DNA of 64,000 nucleotides. Origin: Promethearchaeota archaeon. GTDB taxonomy: Archaea; Asgardarchaeota; Lokiarchaeia; Sigyniarchaeales; SOKP01. Each line of letters opens with the position of its first letter. Position 1 is the stretch's first letter. A program made the position numbers and the translations under genes. Of this stretch, positions 27,278 through 36,918 are shown one piece after another. The stretch covers positions 93,088-157,087 of the forward strand of contig JAUVXW010000004.1 of assembly GCA_030603385.1 (NCBI GenBank), written 5' to 3'. The notes beneath the pieces were generated by a model. It worked only from the letters and a program-made list of their open reading frames with translations, searched no databases and was not told the DNA's origin.

Positions 27278-27424
27278 TTGCAAGGGAGTCATTTTTGGGG
27301 GGATATCTATTATGATGAAAGCTTTGATGTGACTATAGATTCGCTCGATAATGTTTACATTGTTGGTTCTTGTTGTTGCAGTTTTGGGGCAGGATCTAGG
27401 GACATGGTTTTGCTTAAATACATT
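27278..27424 (+). pseudogene. Scrap of an SBBP-type beta-propeller gene
   Basis: The translation has one SBBP repeat: FWGDIYYDESFDVTIDS, then DNVYIVG and GAGSRDMVLLKY, matching the usual W-G-x3-YD, D-x3-D, N-x-Y-x-x-G and D-x-x-L-x-KY pattern. No start, signal or further repeats surround it. I read it as the remains of a surface propeller gene, one of three gene relics within 1 kb. Confidence 0.6.
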
Positions 27425-27483
27425 CAAGATATATTTAAATCAATAATTAATTTTAATCGAATCTAGATAGAGTATAATATGGA

Positions 27484-27561
27484 GATCATAACCCTATTAC
27501 TAACAGACTGTCGAGATATATACGATTAGATAAAATTCGCAAAAATCTTGAATCTAAATAA
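27484..27561 (+). pseudogene. Second copy of the korB 3' end (26 codons)
   Basis: Reads DHNPITNRLSRYIRLDKIRK then NLESK and a TAA. The true korB ends DHNPITDRINRKVRLEKIRK then ILESK. About 18 of 25 residues agree, on the same strand, about 1.2 kb downstream of the real end. Similarity stops at both sides. It could be left from a lost tandem korB or from insertion of the PIN TA module next to korB. Confidence 0.7.
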
Positions 27562-27810
27562 GGAACAAGTTTTATTTTTAAATAATATTTTAAGTAATAT
27601 AAAAAAAAATAGTAGTATAGGATATTCGTTAATAAGACTTGATATTTTGGAAGTACAATCGAAAAGAAAATGAGAAATATTATAAGAAAAATTTAAATAT
27701 AGAAATTTTTTTTTTGAGATAAAGCCTATTGTAATCATTTTCTTAGTTTGGAATTTTGTCGTTTATTTTTTTGTATTTTTTTCCCCATAAAATTAAGTAT
27801 GGGCAAAAAT

Positions 27811-27820
27811 CTTTAAATAT
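27811..27820 (+). promoter_or_regulatory. TATA-like element upstream of the histone relic
   Basis: CTTTAAATAT lies about 90 bases before the histone ATG. A good Shine-Dalgarno (GGAGG, 27895-27899) sits eight bases before the start, so the 5' signals look intact even though the gene is broken. Confidence 0.45.
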
Positions 27821-27907
27821 GTGGAAGATAATTATCTATATAACAAACTCTTGAAAAATAACAAAATTTAATAAAATAATAAAAAATTATTAGTGGAGGA
27901 AAAAAAA

Positions 27908-28129
27908 ATGGCAGGTTCTGAATATATTAGTTGGAGTCCTATTAGGCGCCTTATGAAACTATAATAATCAACTCGATTATTTCTTCAAAATAATGGCGCT
28001 TTAATCGTTGCTCGTGATGCAGTTAACGAGCTCGTTGAATGGATGGGTAGCTCCGCTGAGAAACTTACTAAAAGTGCTTTAACTTTAACTAAACACTCTA
28101 AAAGAAAGAAAATCACGAGCTTCCTTTAG
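27908..28129 (+). pseudogene. Archaeal histone gene with two consecutive in-frame stops
   Basis: From the ATG at 27908 the frame reads SWSPIRRLMKL, then TAA TAA (27962-27967), then in the same frame NGALIVARDAVNELVEWMG and LTKSALTLTKHSKRKKIT before a TAG at 28127. This matches histone helix 1 (API-R-L-K), loop 1, the long helix 2 and the RKK-T of loop 2. About nine extra residues including the stops lie between helix 1 and the N-G-A loop, and helix 3 is missing. The promoter-like and ribosome-binding sites look intact. Most likely a recent pseudogene; a sequence error would have to hit two adjacent codons. Confidence 0.7.
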
Positions 28130-28456
28130 AATTCCTAAAAAAACGTGAAAAATGACATTCTTTTAGCGATTAAATACTTCAAATAAGTTAAAGTGAACTT
28201 AAAATTATAAATCTTTTTTTTTTATTATTATTATTATCTTATCGATAAAATTCAAGTTAAATGTTCCTTTAAAGGCTCTGCATGACAAAACACAGGGCAA
28301 CCATGAGGAAAAGTTTAACAACCATACTTATAGTCTAATTCTCTAATAAAATAGCTTCTTGGATAGGATAAAGAGAGCAGATTGAGTACGTTAGAAACGA
28401 ATCAGAAACACACTTTCAAATGATATACAATAAATAATAGTCTTTTAAAGATAGAC
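28130..28456. other. Intergenic region with possible decayed sequence
   Basis: No complete gene. On the minus strand near 28257-28314 a short open stretch reads PHGCPVFCHAEPLKEHL, which looks protein-like with its two Cys, but it has a stop directly upstream. Possibly another relic in this decayed patch. Confidence 0.3.
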
Positions 28457-28714
28457 TTAATGCTTTTGGAAGCTGGGGGATTTTAGATCAATTATTCGAT
28501 GTTTGCTTGGGTTAAATATCCATTCGTTTTTACATTTTTTAGAACAGAAATAGTGCTTTGGAATTTTTTGAGTGATATTTATAAATACAAATTTATAAGG
28601 CCTATCATAATTACTCTGATACTGTTTTACAGGTTTTCCACACAATTCACAATTTTTTTTCAAGATGATCATACTTTCATTTATTTCTTCTGCGGAATCT
28701 TTAAAAAATTTCAT
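28457..28714 (-). CDS. Small treble-clef zinc-finger protein
   Basis: 85 residues with CELCGKPV near residue 22 and HYFCSKKCKNEW near residue 55. A C-x2-C knuckle followed by F-C-S-x2-C-K is the pattern of TRASH/YHS-like treble-clef fingers that bind one zinc or sense metals. No DNA-binding helix is obvious. Single gene with no clear operon partner. Confidence 0.6.
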   Translation of the reverse strand: MKFFKDSAEEINESMIILKKNCELCGKPVKQYQSNYDRPYKFVFINITQKIPKHYFCSKKCKNEWIFNPSKHRIIDLKSPSFQKH

Positions 28715-28854
28715 TTTTTTTCTTTTTTCGCATTTTACAATTTTAGCATCTATTACTTTAACTAATATAATAGTTTGCCTATAAAATTATTGTTTATATT
28801 TATTATAGTAAGATGAAATGAAAAAATAGCAATATATGACGAAAGCTAAAAGTT

Positions 28855-30213
28855 TTAACCTAGATTGATACGACCAATTGCCCTAAAAGATAGATTCTTA
28901 TTGAATATTTCATAATCGTAGATTCTTCTTCCATCTACAAGATTAGGAGTTTTCATGTATTTTTTAAAGTCATCTGGAGTTAATTTTTTAAATTCATCCC
29001 ATTCTGTTATTATTAAGGCACATTCAGAATTTTTTAAGGCGTCTTCAACTGAATTAGCATATTTTATCTTATCTCCTAATTCTATTTCTGCTGTTTCATT
29101 AGCTTTAGGATCATAACCTTCTATATTTGTTACGCCCCTTTTTATTAGTTCATTAATAACTCTAATACTAGCTGCTTCTCGCATATCGTCTGTACCTGGC
29201 TTGAAAGCAAGCCCTAATAAAGTGACTTTTTTACCAGCTAATTTTCCTGTCAATTGTTCAGCAAGATTAACAATATGAATTGCTTGGTCATCATTTATAC
29301 CCAAAACTGCTTCTAATAACCTAGAGGTATACCCTTTAGATTTTGACCAAGCCTTTATAGCGTTCACATCTTTATGGAAACAGGATCCACCAAAACCAAC
29401 TCCTGCTCCTAAAAATCTATGGTTCAATCGATAATCTAGACCCACCCCTTTCATGACCTGAACGATATCAACATTTGGCACCAATTCAGCGAAATTGGCA
29501 AATTCATTTGCATAACTAATCTTAGTTGACAGTAGGCAATTATTTCCATACTTTACTAACTCAGCACTTTCTAAATTCATCCTTAAAATTGGACAATTTT
29601 CTAAATGATCTCCATAAAAATATTCATAAAATTCTTGAAGCATCGCACCACTTTTCTCATCAAACTCTCCAATTACAATTCTATCTGGATGCAAAGTGTC
29701 TTCAATAGAACGACCTTCAGCTAAAAATTCAGGCTGCATGCACAGTCCATAATCTTTTCCTGGTTCTTTACGTGATACTTCATTTATAATCTTAGATACC
29801 AAATTTCGAGTAGTCCCGGGTACTACAGTCGATCTTACAACAATTAGATGATAATTCTCTTTTTTCTTCAATGCCTCTCCAATTTCTCTAGCTGTACTCT
29901 CTATAAAACCTAAATCAATACTTTTATCTTCTCTCATAGGTGTTCCTTGAGTGATCATCGAAATATCTGTTTCTAATACCGCCTTGACGGGATTAGTTAG
30001 GCATTGGAGAAGCTCCGGAACATTTTTTTTAATATTAGTCATCATATCCTGTAATTCCGCTTCAAAAAATGGAGCCTTTCCATCATTAATTATCGCCGCT
30101 TTTTTTTCATTATGTGTGGATGCTAATACTTTTATATTTTTCTCAGCGAAACAAGCAGCAGAGCATAAACCTATAAATCCAGTCCCTAAGATTGAAACTT
30201 TATATTTATACAT
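28855..30213 (-). CDS. ugd: UDP-glucose/GDP-mannose 6-dehydrogenase family protein
   Basis: 452 residues. It oxidises a nucleotide sugar to the uronic acid with two NAD steps. The N-terminal Rossmann motif is GTGFIGLCSAACFAE. GAGVGFGGSCFHKD holds the catalytic Cys, and EFLAEGRSIEDTLHPDRIVIG is the usual substrate region. The C-terminal UDP-binding domain has LGLAFKPGTDDMREAAS. Length is normal for the family. The product would feed glycan synthesis for surface polysaccharides. No glycosyltransferase lies next to it. Confidence 0.92.
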   Translation of the reverse strand: MYKYKVSILGTGFIGLCSAACFAEKNIKVLASTHNEKKAAIINDGKAPFFEAELQDMMTNIKKNVPELLQCLTNPVKAVLETDISMITQGTPMREDKSIDLGFIESTAREIGEALKKKENYHLIVVRSTVVPGTTRNLVSKIINEVSRKEPGKDYGLCMQPEFLAEGRSIEDTLHPDRIVIGEFDEKSGAMLQEFYEYFYGDHLENCPILRMNLESAELVKYGNNCLLSTKISYANEFANFAELVPNVDIVQVMKGVGLDYRLNHRFLGAGVGFGGSCFHKDVNAIKAWSKSKGYTSRLLEAVLGINDDQAIHIVNLAEQLTGKLAGKKVTLLGLAFKPGTDDMREAASIRVINELIKRGVTNIEGYDPKANETAEIELGDKIKYANSVEDALKNSECALIITEWDEFKKLTPDDFKKYMKTPNLVDGRRIYDYEIFNKNLSFRAIGRINLG

Positions 30214-30481
30214 TATAAATCAATATTAGTATTTTGTTTTTAAATAGTTAAATTTTGAAAAATAGTTAAATTTTCTTTTTCAAACTTATATATAGATACT
30301 AAACTAATGAAACTATATCTTTAATTTAAAGTTAAGAAACATACAAATAAATTTATAATTTAACGAATCTAGTATTAAATTTGTGTTCTCTTCCAATGAA
30401 AGTTGGAAGCATGGGAATTCTATGGGTAGGATTTTAAAATTAATTTTTCAATATTAATACAAAATAAGGTTAAACGATAAA

Positions 30482-31768
30482 ATGAAAGATATAAGAAAAG
30501 AATTAAAAATTACGAATGAGGCATTAAAAGCTGTAAATGATTTTCTCTTGGATGAAAAAAATCCATTAATAAATAAACTATTCGAAGTAATCGAAAAATA
30601 CGGTGGAGTCGAAGAAATCAACAAAAAAGCTAAAGAAGAAAGTCAATTAGACAACCTATTAGATAAATTGAAACATAAAAAGCTAGATTATATCCAAGAT
30701 ATTGAATGGTTGATTAAACAAAGAGAAAAAAATGCTTTTATTAGTATACCTGATTATAGAAAAAAAATTCTTGGAGATAAATTATCTGAGATTACATTTG
30801 ATAAGGATTTTGCTGTCACATTAGAGCTTTCAGCATGTCAATATTTTCCATTTTTTATAGATATTGTAAAAGCTGCAATTGAAGATCAGAATTTAATGCC
30901 GAGTAGAATAATCCGCGTTAGAAAAATGAAAGAACAAGAAGAGGATGGCGATTTATTAGCTATGGCAGCTGCGATGCAAATTATAGGAGCGACTTATGTA
31001 GAAACATTAGATACCAAGGGAACGGCTCCTGGCCCTGATGGATTACCGATAAATGTACATCTTGGTGGACCCGAAACCATAACAGGTTATTTTGGAGGAA
31101 TTGGGCAACCTAACGATCTTGCATTAAAGTGGATTGATGAATATCTTTATTATTATACTAATTATGGTATCAAGCAAGTTTTAAATGTTAATCCTGGAAC
31201 CGTCCTTCTTGGATACTTCATGCATAAACTTGGAATAAATAATGAATTCAAAATCTCAGTATATATGGGAAATGATAATCCCTACGCTTGTTTGTGGACT
31301 CTTTTAACAGCAAAATTATTTGCCAGAGAAGATGGAACAAGTTCGTTGATTGGTTTTAATCTTGCTAATTCCGTAAATAATGAAACGATTGAACTCTCTG
31401 CTTATATTAGAAAAGAATTTGATTTTGAAGATGTTGTTAGATTTGAACATCATGTAATTGAGACACAGAAAAGTATTGTACGCCAACCATATGATCGAAG
31501 GGACGAATTAGTGGAGGTTGCTACGAAAGTAAAAAATATCAGTGCTAAACATGAAGGTGGTGATGTAGAAATGGATAAAAACAGAGAATATCCTTCAGAT
31601 ATTTTAGATTATTTTAGAGATAAGCAAGAGATTATTGATTCGGGTCATTGGGAATTTATGCGTAGAAATCACCTTGATAGATATATTGCTGTAAATACTA
31701 CAGCTAAAATATTAACTGAAAATGGCATTGATATTATTGCTGCCCAAAATCTTCATAAATATGAATAA
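30482..31768 (+). CDS. Unknown cytosolic enzyme in operon with the aldolase-Fae fusion
   Basis: I do not recognise the family of this 428-residue protein. About the first 100 residues are helical and charged. The rest alternates strands and helices with glycine-rich turns (VHLGGPETITGYFGGIGQP, NVNPGTVLLGYFMHKLG, VYMGNDNPYACLW), suggesting a barrel-type catalytic domain. There are several conserved-looking His/Glu (VRFEHHVIE, KHEGGDVEMD). It has no membrane segment. It ends 22 bases before the fusion gene on the same strand, so the two are probably co-transcribed and may act in one pathway. Confidence 0.65.
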   Translation: MKDIRKELKITNEALKAVNDFLLDEKNPLINKLFEVIEKYGGVEEINKKAKEESQLDNLLDKLKHKKLDYIQDIEWLIKQREKNAFISIPDYRKKILGDKLSEITFDKDFAVTLELSACQYFPFFIDIVKAAIEDQNLMPSRIIRVRKMKEQEEDGDLLAMAAAMQIIGATYVETLDTKGTAPGPDGLPINVHLGGPETITGYFGGIGQPNDLALKWIDEYLYYYTNYGIKQVLNVNPGTVLLGYFMHKLGINNEFKISVYMGNDNPYACLWTLLTAKLFAREDGTSSLIGFNLANSVNNETIELSAYIRKEFDFEDVVRFEHHVIETQKSIVRQPYDRRDELVEVATKVKNISAKHEGGDVEMDKNREYPSDILDYFRDKQEIIDSGHWEFMRRNHLDRYIAVNTTAKILTENGIDIIAAQNLHKYE

Positions 31769-31790
31769 ATTGAAGTGAGTTGACTAAAAT

Positions 31791-33278
31791 ATGGGAAAAT
31801 TTGATTTTCGACCTAAAGGTGTTATGCCTGCTATGGTAACGCCGTTTAATAAGGATGAATCTATAAATGAAGAGAATTTAAGAAATTTAGTAAATTTTCT
31901 TATCGAACAAGGTGTAACTGGTCTTGTTCCAGTTGGTACTACTGGAGAATTTGTTAATATGACATTCAAGGAGCGTTTAAAAGTTATTGAAATTGTTGTG
32001 GATGAAGTAAATGGCAGAGTTCCAGTGATTGCTGGGACTGGGGAAACAGGTACAAAATTAGTTGTTGATGCTACTAATGCTGCCACTAACATTGGTGCTG
32101 ATGCAGTATTAATAGTCACACCTTATTATTTAAAACCTAAAGCAAAAGGATTATATGATCATTATTATACTATTACGGAAAAAACAGATATTCCAATAGT
32201 TTTATACAACATCCCCCCTTGTACTGGAGTGGAATTGCCATGGACCGTTGTTGAAGATTTAGTTGATATTGAAAATATCGTAGCAATAAAAGATTCGAGT
32301 GGAGATTACAAATATTTTTCGGCATTATTAGAAAAAGTAAGTGATAAGATCTCAGTTTTGATTGGATGGGATGAAAATGTGTTGGGGGCCTTAGCTGGGG
32401 GTGCTGCAGGTTGTATATTGGGATCAGCTAATATTTTTCCTAAAATATGGATTGAAATATATGATCATGTGAAAAATAATCATTTAGAAGAAGCACAGGT
32501 TCTTCAAAAAAAAGTACAAAAGTTAGCAAGACTATTAATAAATTCTGGTGCATTAGGGGTAAAATCATGTTTAAATATGATGAAAATTCCAGTAGGGACT
32601 ACACGTAAACCACTTGTGCTAGGAGACGCACTCTCTTATGAGATTAAAGACGAGTTACGGGTTGAACTTGAAAAATTAGGTTTTATTAAAAAAACAGAAA
32701 TCCAATTTGAATTTGGAGACAAGTCACTTATAAGTCGTTTTTATGCTGTCGGAATTACTCCTCAGAAAATCTCTGATTTCGACTTAAAAGTAGGGGAATC
32801 TCTAGTAGGGGATCGTGCAGAACTTGCTCATATTGACCTTCTAATCGGTAAAAAAAATGGACCTGTTGGTAATGCCTATGCTCAAGCTTTAACTAATCCA
32901 GAAGAAGGACGTGAAGGGCTTCAAGTCATACTTGAACCTAATATGCAAATTAAACCACCGACAATTATGATTCCTACCATTCGTCCAACTTCTCTCCGTC
33001 ATGCTAGTCTTACTTATGGGCCTGCTCAGGCTGCTATTGCTAAAGCTGTTATGCAATGTGTTGAAGATGGAATTCTTCCGAAAGAATTAGCTGAAGAAAT
33101 CGTTCTAATTGTTAATGTTTTTGTTCATCCAAGTGCTAGTGCCAGAAAAAGAGTATTTATTAATAATTATAAGGCAACTCGAAATGCTATCCGAAAAGCA
33201 ATGGAAGGCTTACCAACTGTAGACGATGGAATAGAGAACGCAGAAATTGCACGACATCCTTTTAGGAACGATCCATAA
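31791..33278 (+). CDS. Fusion of a DapA/NAL-family aldolase and formaldehyde-activating enzyme (Fae)
   Basis: 495 residues. Residues 1 to about 297 are a class I pyruvate-type aldolase: VGTTGE, YYLKP, YNIPPCTGVELP (Tyr of the active site) and IKDSSGD with the Schiff-base Lys. Residues from about 303 are Fae: VGESLVGDRAELAHIDLLIG with the catalytic His, GPVGNAYAQAL, LEPNMQIKPPT, YGPAQAAIAKAV, and the ending HPFRNDP. Fae joins formaldehyde to tetrahydromethanopterin. Known Fae fusions join it to hexulose-phosphate synthase, and I know of none with a DapA-type aldolase. The fusion suggests the aldolase releases formaldehyde, for example from 4-hydroxy-2-oxobutanoate. That substrate is inferred. 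Confidence 0.88.
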   Translation: MGKFDFRPKGVMPAMVTPFNKDESINEENLRNLVNFLIEQGVTGLVPVGTTGEFVNMTFKERLKVIEIVVDEVNGRVPVIAGTGETGTKLVVDATNAATNIGADAVLIVTPYYLKPKAKGLYDHYYTITEKTDIPIVLYNIPPCTGVELPWTVVEDLVDIENIVAIKDSSGDYKYFSALLEKVSDKISVLIGWDENVLGALAGGAAGCILGSANIFPKIWIEIYDHVKNNHLEEAQVLQKKVQKLARLLINSGALGVKSCLNMMKIPVGTTRKPLVLGDALSYEIKDELRVELEKLGFIKKTEIQFEFGDKSLISRFYAVGITPQKISDFDLKVGESLVGDRAELAHIDLLIGKKNGPVGNAYAQALTNPEEGREGLQVILEPNMQIKPPTIMIPTIRPTSLRHASLTYGPAQAAIAKAVMQCVEDGILPKELAEEIVLIVNVFVHPSASARKRVFINNYKATRNAIRKAMEGLPTVDDGIENAEIARHPFRNDP

Positions 33279-33664
33279 ATTCAAATTTTAATTTCTTCTT
33301 ATTTTATGTTTGAATAAAAAATAACGTAATAATTGTAGACTCTATTAAGAAAATTTGGGAAAATATATTAGCACTACATTTGGCTATCGAAAAATATAGA
33401 AAGTATCTGGTACAATTCCTTTAAGTAAGAGCGCAGAAAACATTAAAAAATTTTTATTGAAAGATTAGAACTAATTTTTTGTAAAACTACTTTTTTCTAT
33501 TCATTTATTAGATTTTATAAATTATTAATTGAAATCCTTTAGTATGTTTATTTTTTAAACTCAAACCGCATAAATTTAATACTTCATAACGCTAATATTG
33601 ATAATCTTAAGTATTTCTATAATTATTAGTAAATTCAAATAAATAATTATGAAGATTAACAGAG
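33279..33664. other. Intergenic region, nothing recognised
   Basis: 386 bases, very AT-rich, between the fusion gene and the peroxiredoxin gene. Neither strand shows a conserved frame or RNA structure that I can support. It must hold the promoter of the peroxiredoxin operon. Confidence 0.5.
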
Positions 33665-34162
33665 ATGAAAAATGATATGGCAGAGCAAATATTGGAAATA
33701 GAAGTTGGAGCAGAAGCTCCTAATTTTTGTCTTCCAGATAAGGATAATAAAGAAGTATGCTTGAACGATTTTAAAGGAAAATTTGTTGTACTCTACTTTT
33801 ACCCTAAAGATAATACACCGGGATGTACAACCGAAGCAATAGGATTTACAGGAATCTTGCCTGAACTGCAAAAATTAGACACTGTTGTTATTGGCATTAG
33901 TCCGGATAGCCCTGAATCACATGCTAAGTTTATAAAGAAGAAAAACTTGAAAGTTACACTTCTTAGCGATGTTGATAAAAAAGTAATTAAAGAATACGGT
34001 AAATGGGCTAAGAAAAAATTTAGAGGTAAAAAATATATGGGTGTTGTTCGGAGTACATTTTTAATAAATCCTAACGGAAAGATAGTGCATATTTGGCCCA
34101 AAGTTTCTGTCAAGGGGCATCCTGAAGATGTTCAAAATGTTTTAACTGAATTAAGGAAATAG
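33665..34162 (+). CDS. bcp: Peroxiredoxin, Bcp/PrxQ type
   Basis: 165 residues. The motif YPKDNTPGCTTEA carries the peroxidatic Cys in the P-x3-T/S-x2-C setting. The position five residues later, where PrxQ has its resolving Cys, is not Cys here (GCTTEAIGF), so it may use another thiol (FCLP or VCLN near the N-terminus) or an external one. It removes peroxides with thiol reductants. It begins a run of three genes, spaced 14 bases and then overlapping by one base, with a nitroreductase and a DUF255 protein. Confidence 0.9.
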   Translation: MKNDMAEQILEIEVGAEAPNFCLPDKDNKEVCLNDFKGKFVVLYFYPKDNTPGCTTEAIGFTGILPELQKLDTVVIGISPDSPESHAKFIKKKNLKVTLLSDVDKKVIKEYGKWAKKKFRGKKYMGVVRSTFLINPNGKIVHIWPKVSVKGHPEDVQNVLTELRK

Positions 34163-34176
34163 TACTGTTTTAAATT

Positions 34177-34761
34177 ATGAATGTTAAAGAAGCAATTGAG
34201 AAAAGAAGAGCTTACCGATCTCTTGATCCAATTGAAACAACTGATGAGTTAATTCGAGATCTTGCAGAAATAGTTAAAATTACCCCTTCATGTGTTAATA
34301 AGCAACCTTGGAGATTTATTTTTGTTAAGGATAAAGCACAATTAAACAGATTATTTACGATTGTATCAAAAGGGAATAAATGGGTTGAAAAGACTTCAAT
34401 GATTATTGCTGTATTTAGTAAACCTGAAAATGATTGTATTATTGGAGACCGTCTTTATTATTTATTTGATACTGGAATGGCTACAGCATTTTTGATACTA
34501 CGGGCTACAGAATTAGGCTTAGTTGCACACCCCATTGCAGGCTTTAAAGAACCCCAAGCAAAAGAGATTCTTGAAATTCCTGATGAGATGAGATTAATTA
34601 CTCTTGTTATTATTGGAAAACATTCAAAAGATGTAAATCCTGTTCTATCTAATGCAATGAAATTAGGAGAAAAACAAAGACCTCCTCGAAAACAGTTAGA
34701 AGATTTTATCTTCATAAATAGCTATAATAATAAATTCCATGAAGAAACAGGTAAAAATTAA
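34177..34761 (+). CDS. Nitroreductase family flavoprotein
   Basis: 194 residues. The FMN-binding N-terminus [15 protein letters not shown] and [16 protein letters not shown] are typical of the family. [20 protein letters not shown] lines the dimer and flavin site. These NAD(P)H-dependent enzymes reduce quinones or nitro compounds, and the natural substrate is not evident. Its stop and the start of the next gene share one base, indicating coupled translation. A second nitroreductase-like gene lies at 53169-54011. Confidence 0.88.
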   Translation: MNVKEAIEKRRAYRSLDPIETTDELIRDLAEIVKITPSCVNKQPWRFIFVKDKAQLNRLFTIVSKGNKWVEKTSMIIAVFSKPENDCIIGDRLYYLFDTGMATAFLILRATELGLVAHPIAGFKEPQAKEILEIPDEMRLITLVIIGKHSKDVNPVLSNAMKLGEKQRPPRKQLEDFIFINSYNNKFHEETGKN

Positions 34762-36848
34762 TGAGTTATAACTTAAAAATGAGTAATAGAAATCATTTAT
34801 CCAATGAAAAAAGCCCTTATTTACAACAACATGCTGAAAATCCTGTTAATTGGTATCCATGGGGAAAAGAGGCTTTTAATAAAGCTCAAGAGGAAGATAA
34901 ACCAATTTTTTTATCAATAGGATACTCAACATGCCATTGGTGCCATGTTATGGCTCATGAATCTTTTGAGGATGACGAAGTCGCTGTATTGATGAATGAA
35001 GCGTTTATATCTATTAAAGTGGATAGGGAAGAGCGCCCAGACATTGATAAAGTTTATATGACAGTATGTCAGACGATGACAGGCTCGGGAGGGTGGCCTT
35101 TAACTATAATAATGACTCCTGAAAAAAAACCATTCTTTGCCGGAACTTATTTTCCAAAGCATACAAGATTTGGACGAATCGGATTAATAGACTTAATTAA
35201 ACGAATCAAAGATCTATGGAATAATCAGAAGAGTGAGTTAGTAAATTCTGCTGATCAAATTACTTACAACTTACAGAATATAGATCAAGAATCACCTGGA
35301 GAGATAATTACCGAAGATACTCTTAGGAAGGCATATCAATTACTCTTAAGACAATATGATGAAACTAATGGTGGTTTTGGTAATCGCCCTAAATTTCCTA
35401 CGCCTCATAACCTTATATTTTTACTTAGGTTTTGGAAACGTACTGGTGAAAAAAAAGCATTAGAAATGGTTGAGAATACACTTCAAGCAATGCGAAAAGG
35501 TGGCATCTATGATCATATTGGTTTTGGCTTTCATCGATATTCAACTGATTCAATTTGGCTTGTCCCTCATTTTGAGAAGATGCTCTATGATCAAGCACTA
35601 ATTGCTATAGCTTATATCGAAACTTATCAAGCTACTAAAAATGAAGAATATAAAAAAATAGCTCAAGAGATACTTACTTACGTCTTAAGAGATATGATAT
35701 CAAAAGAGGGAGGATTTTATTCTGCTGAAGATGCAGATAGTGAAGGAGAAGAAGGAAAATTTTATGTTTGGTCTGAGAAAGAATTAGTAGGTATCCTTGA
35801 TAAGGATGAATTAGATCTTGCCGTTAAAATCTTTAACGTGAAAGAATCTGGTAATTATTTAGAAGAAGCAACCGGTAAAAAAGCAAATAAAAATATCTTA
35901 TATCTTAATAATAATTTAGAAAAGGAAATCCAAGAGAGAATTGAAAGAATTCGGATTAAATTATTTAAAGAAAGAGAAAATCGAATTCATCCTCATAAAG
36001 ACGATAAAATATTAACAGATTGGAATGGATTGATGATCACAGCTTTAGCTAAAGCAGCTAAAGCGTTCCATGATGAGGAATATTTAAATTTTGCTAAGAA
36101 AACAGCTAATTTCATTCTGTCAAATCTTCGTGATTCAAATAAAAAATTATTACACCGATATAAAGAGGGGATTTCAGAAATTAATGGTTATTTGACTGAT
36201 TATGCTTTTTTCATCTGGGGGCTCATTGAATTATATGAAGCTACTTTTGATATTTTTTATTTAAAAACTGCTCTTGAATTACACGAGATTCAAAATAAGG
36301 ATTTTTGGGATAAGATTATCGGTGGTTTTTACTTCACTGCTGATAATAGTGAAAAATTATTAACTAGACAGAAAGAAATTTATGATGGTGCTATTCCATC
36401 TGGAAATTCAATTGCTTTACTTAATCTATTAAGATTAAGTTATTTAACAGGAAATTATAAATTAGAAGAAAAGGCAGATACATTAAATAGAGTTTTTTCT
36501 GAAAAGATAAAAGCTAATCCCTTGGCTTATACACAATTTTTAGTCGCAATTGATTTTGCTATTGGTCCGTCTTATTCATTAGTTATTGGAGGTAATACTG
36601 ATGATAATGATACCACTGAAATGATAGTAGCAATTAATAATTCTTATATTCCAAACAAAGTGTTTATTCATAGAAAGACTGAGCAAGAATTACCAGATAT
36701 AGATACATATTCCAATTTTGTGCAATTTTTCGAGAACCTTGAGGGTAAAGCAACGGCATACGTATGTATTAATAAAACGTGTAAACCTCCTACTCATGAA
36801 ATAAGTAAAATGCTGGAATATCTTAATGGAAACTGGAATGAAAAATAA
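34761..36848 (+). CDS. Thioredoxin-fold DUF255/YyaL-type protein
   Basis: 695 residues, matching the usual length of the YyaL/spermatogenesis-associated-20 family. The N-terminus [20 protein letters not shown] precedes the thioredoxin-like active site [16 protein letters not shown] (C-x2-C). The rest is an alpha/alpha barrel (for example [16 protein letters not shown] and [15 protein letters not shown]) like glycosidase-type six-hairpin folds. Cytosolic. The biochemical role is unsettled for the family. Position after a peroxiredoxin and a nitroreductase fits redox work. Confidence 0.92.
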   Translation: MSYNLKMSNRNHLSNEKSPYLQQHAENPVNWYPWGKEAFNKAQEEDKPIFLSIGYSTCHWCHVMAHESFEDDEVAVLMNEAFISIKVDREERPDIDKVYMTVCQTMTGSGGWPLTIIMTPEKKPFFAGTYFPKHTRFGRIGLIDLIKRIKDLWNNQKSELVNSADQITYNLQNIDQESPGEIITEDTLRKAYQLLLRQYDETNGGFGNRPKFPTPHNLIFLLRFWKRTGEKKALEMVENTLQAMRKGGIYDHIGFGFHRYSTDSIWLVPHFEKMLYDQALIAIAYIETYQATKNEEYKKIAQEILTYVLRDMISKEGGFYSAEDADSEGEEGKFYVWSEKELVGILDKDELDLAVKIFNVKESGNYLEEATGKKANKNILYLNNNLEKEIQERIERIRIKLFKERENRIHPHKDDKILTDWNGLMITALAKAAKAFHDEEYLNFAKKTANFILSNLRDSNKKLLHRYKEGISEINGYLTDYAFFIWGLIELYEATFDIFYLKTALELHEIQNKDFWDKIIGGFYFTADNSEKLLTRQKEIYDGAIPSGNSIALLNLLRLSYLTGNYKLEEKADTLNRVFSEKIKANPLAYTQFLVAIDFAIGPSYSLVIGGNTDDNDTTEMIVAINNSYIPNKVFIHRKTEQELPDIDTYSNFVQFFENLEGKATAYVCINKTCKPPTHEISKMLEYLNGNWNEK

Positions 36849-36918
36849 AAATCATAAAATAGTTTAAACTATTTATTTATTAATCATTAATTCCTTTCTT
36901 AAAAAAATAAAAAGATAT

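Noticed and set aside
27962..27967. Recoding of TAA-TAA in the histone gene as sense
   Set aside because: No known archaeal recoding uses UAA, no stimulatory structure was seen, and helix 3 is also missing, so a pseudogene is simpler.
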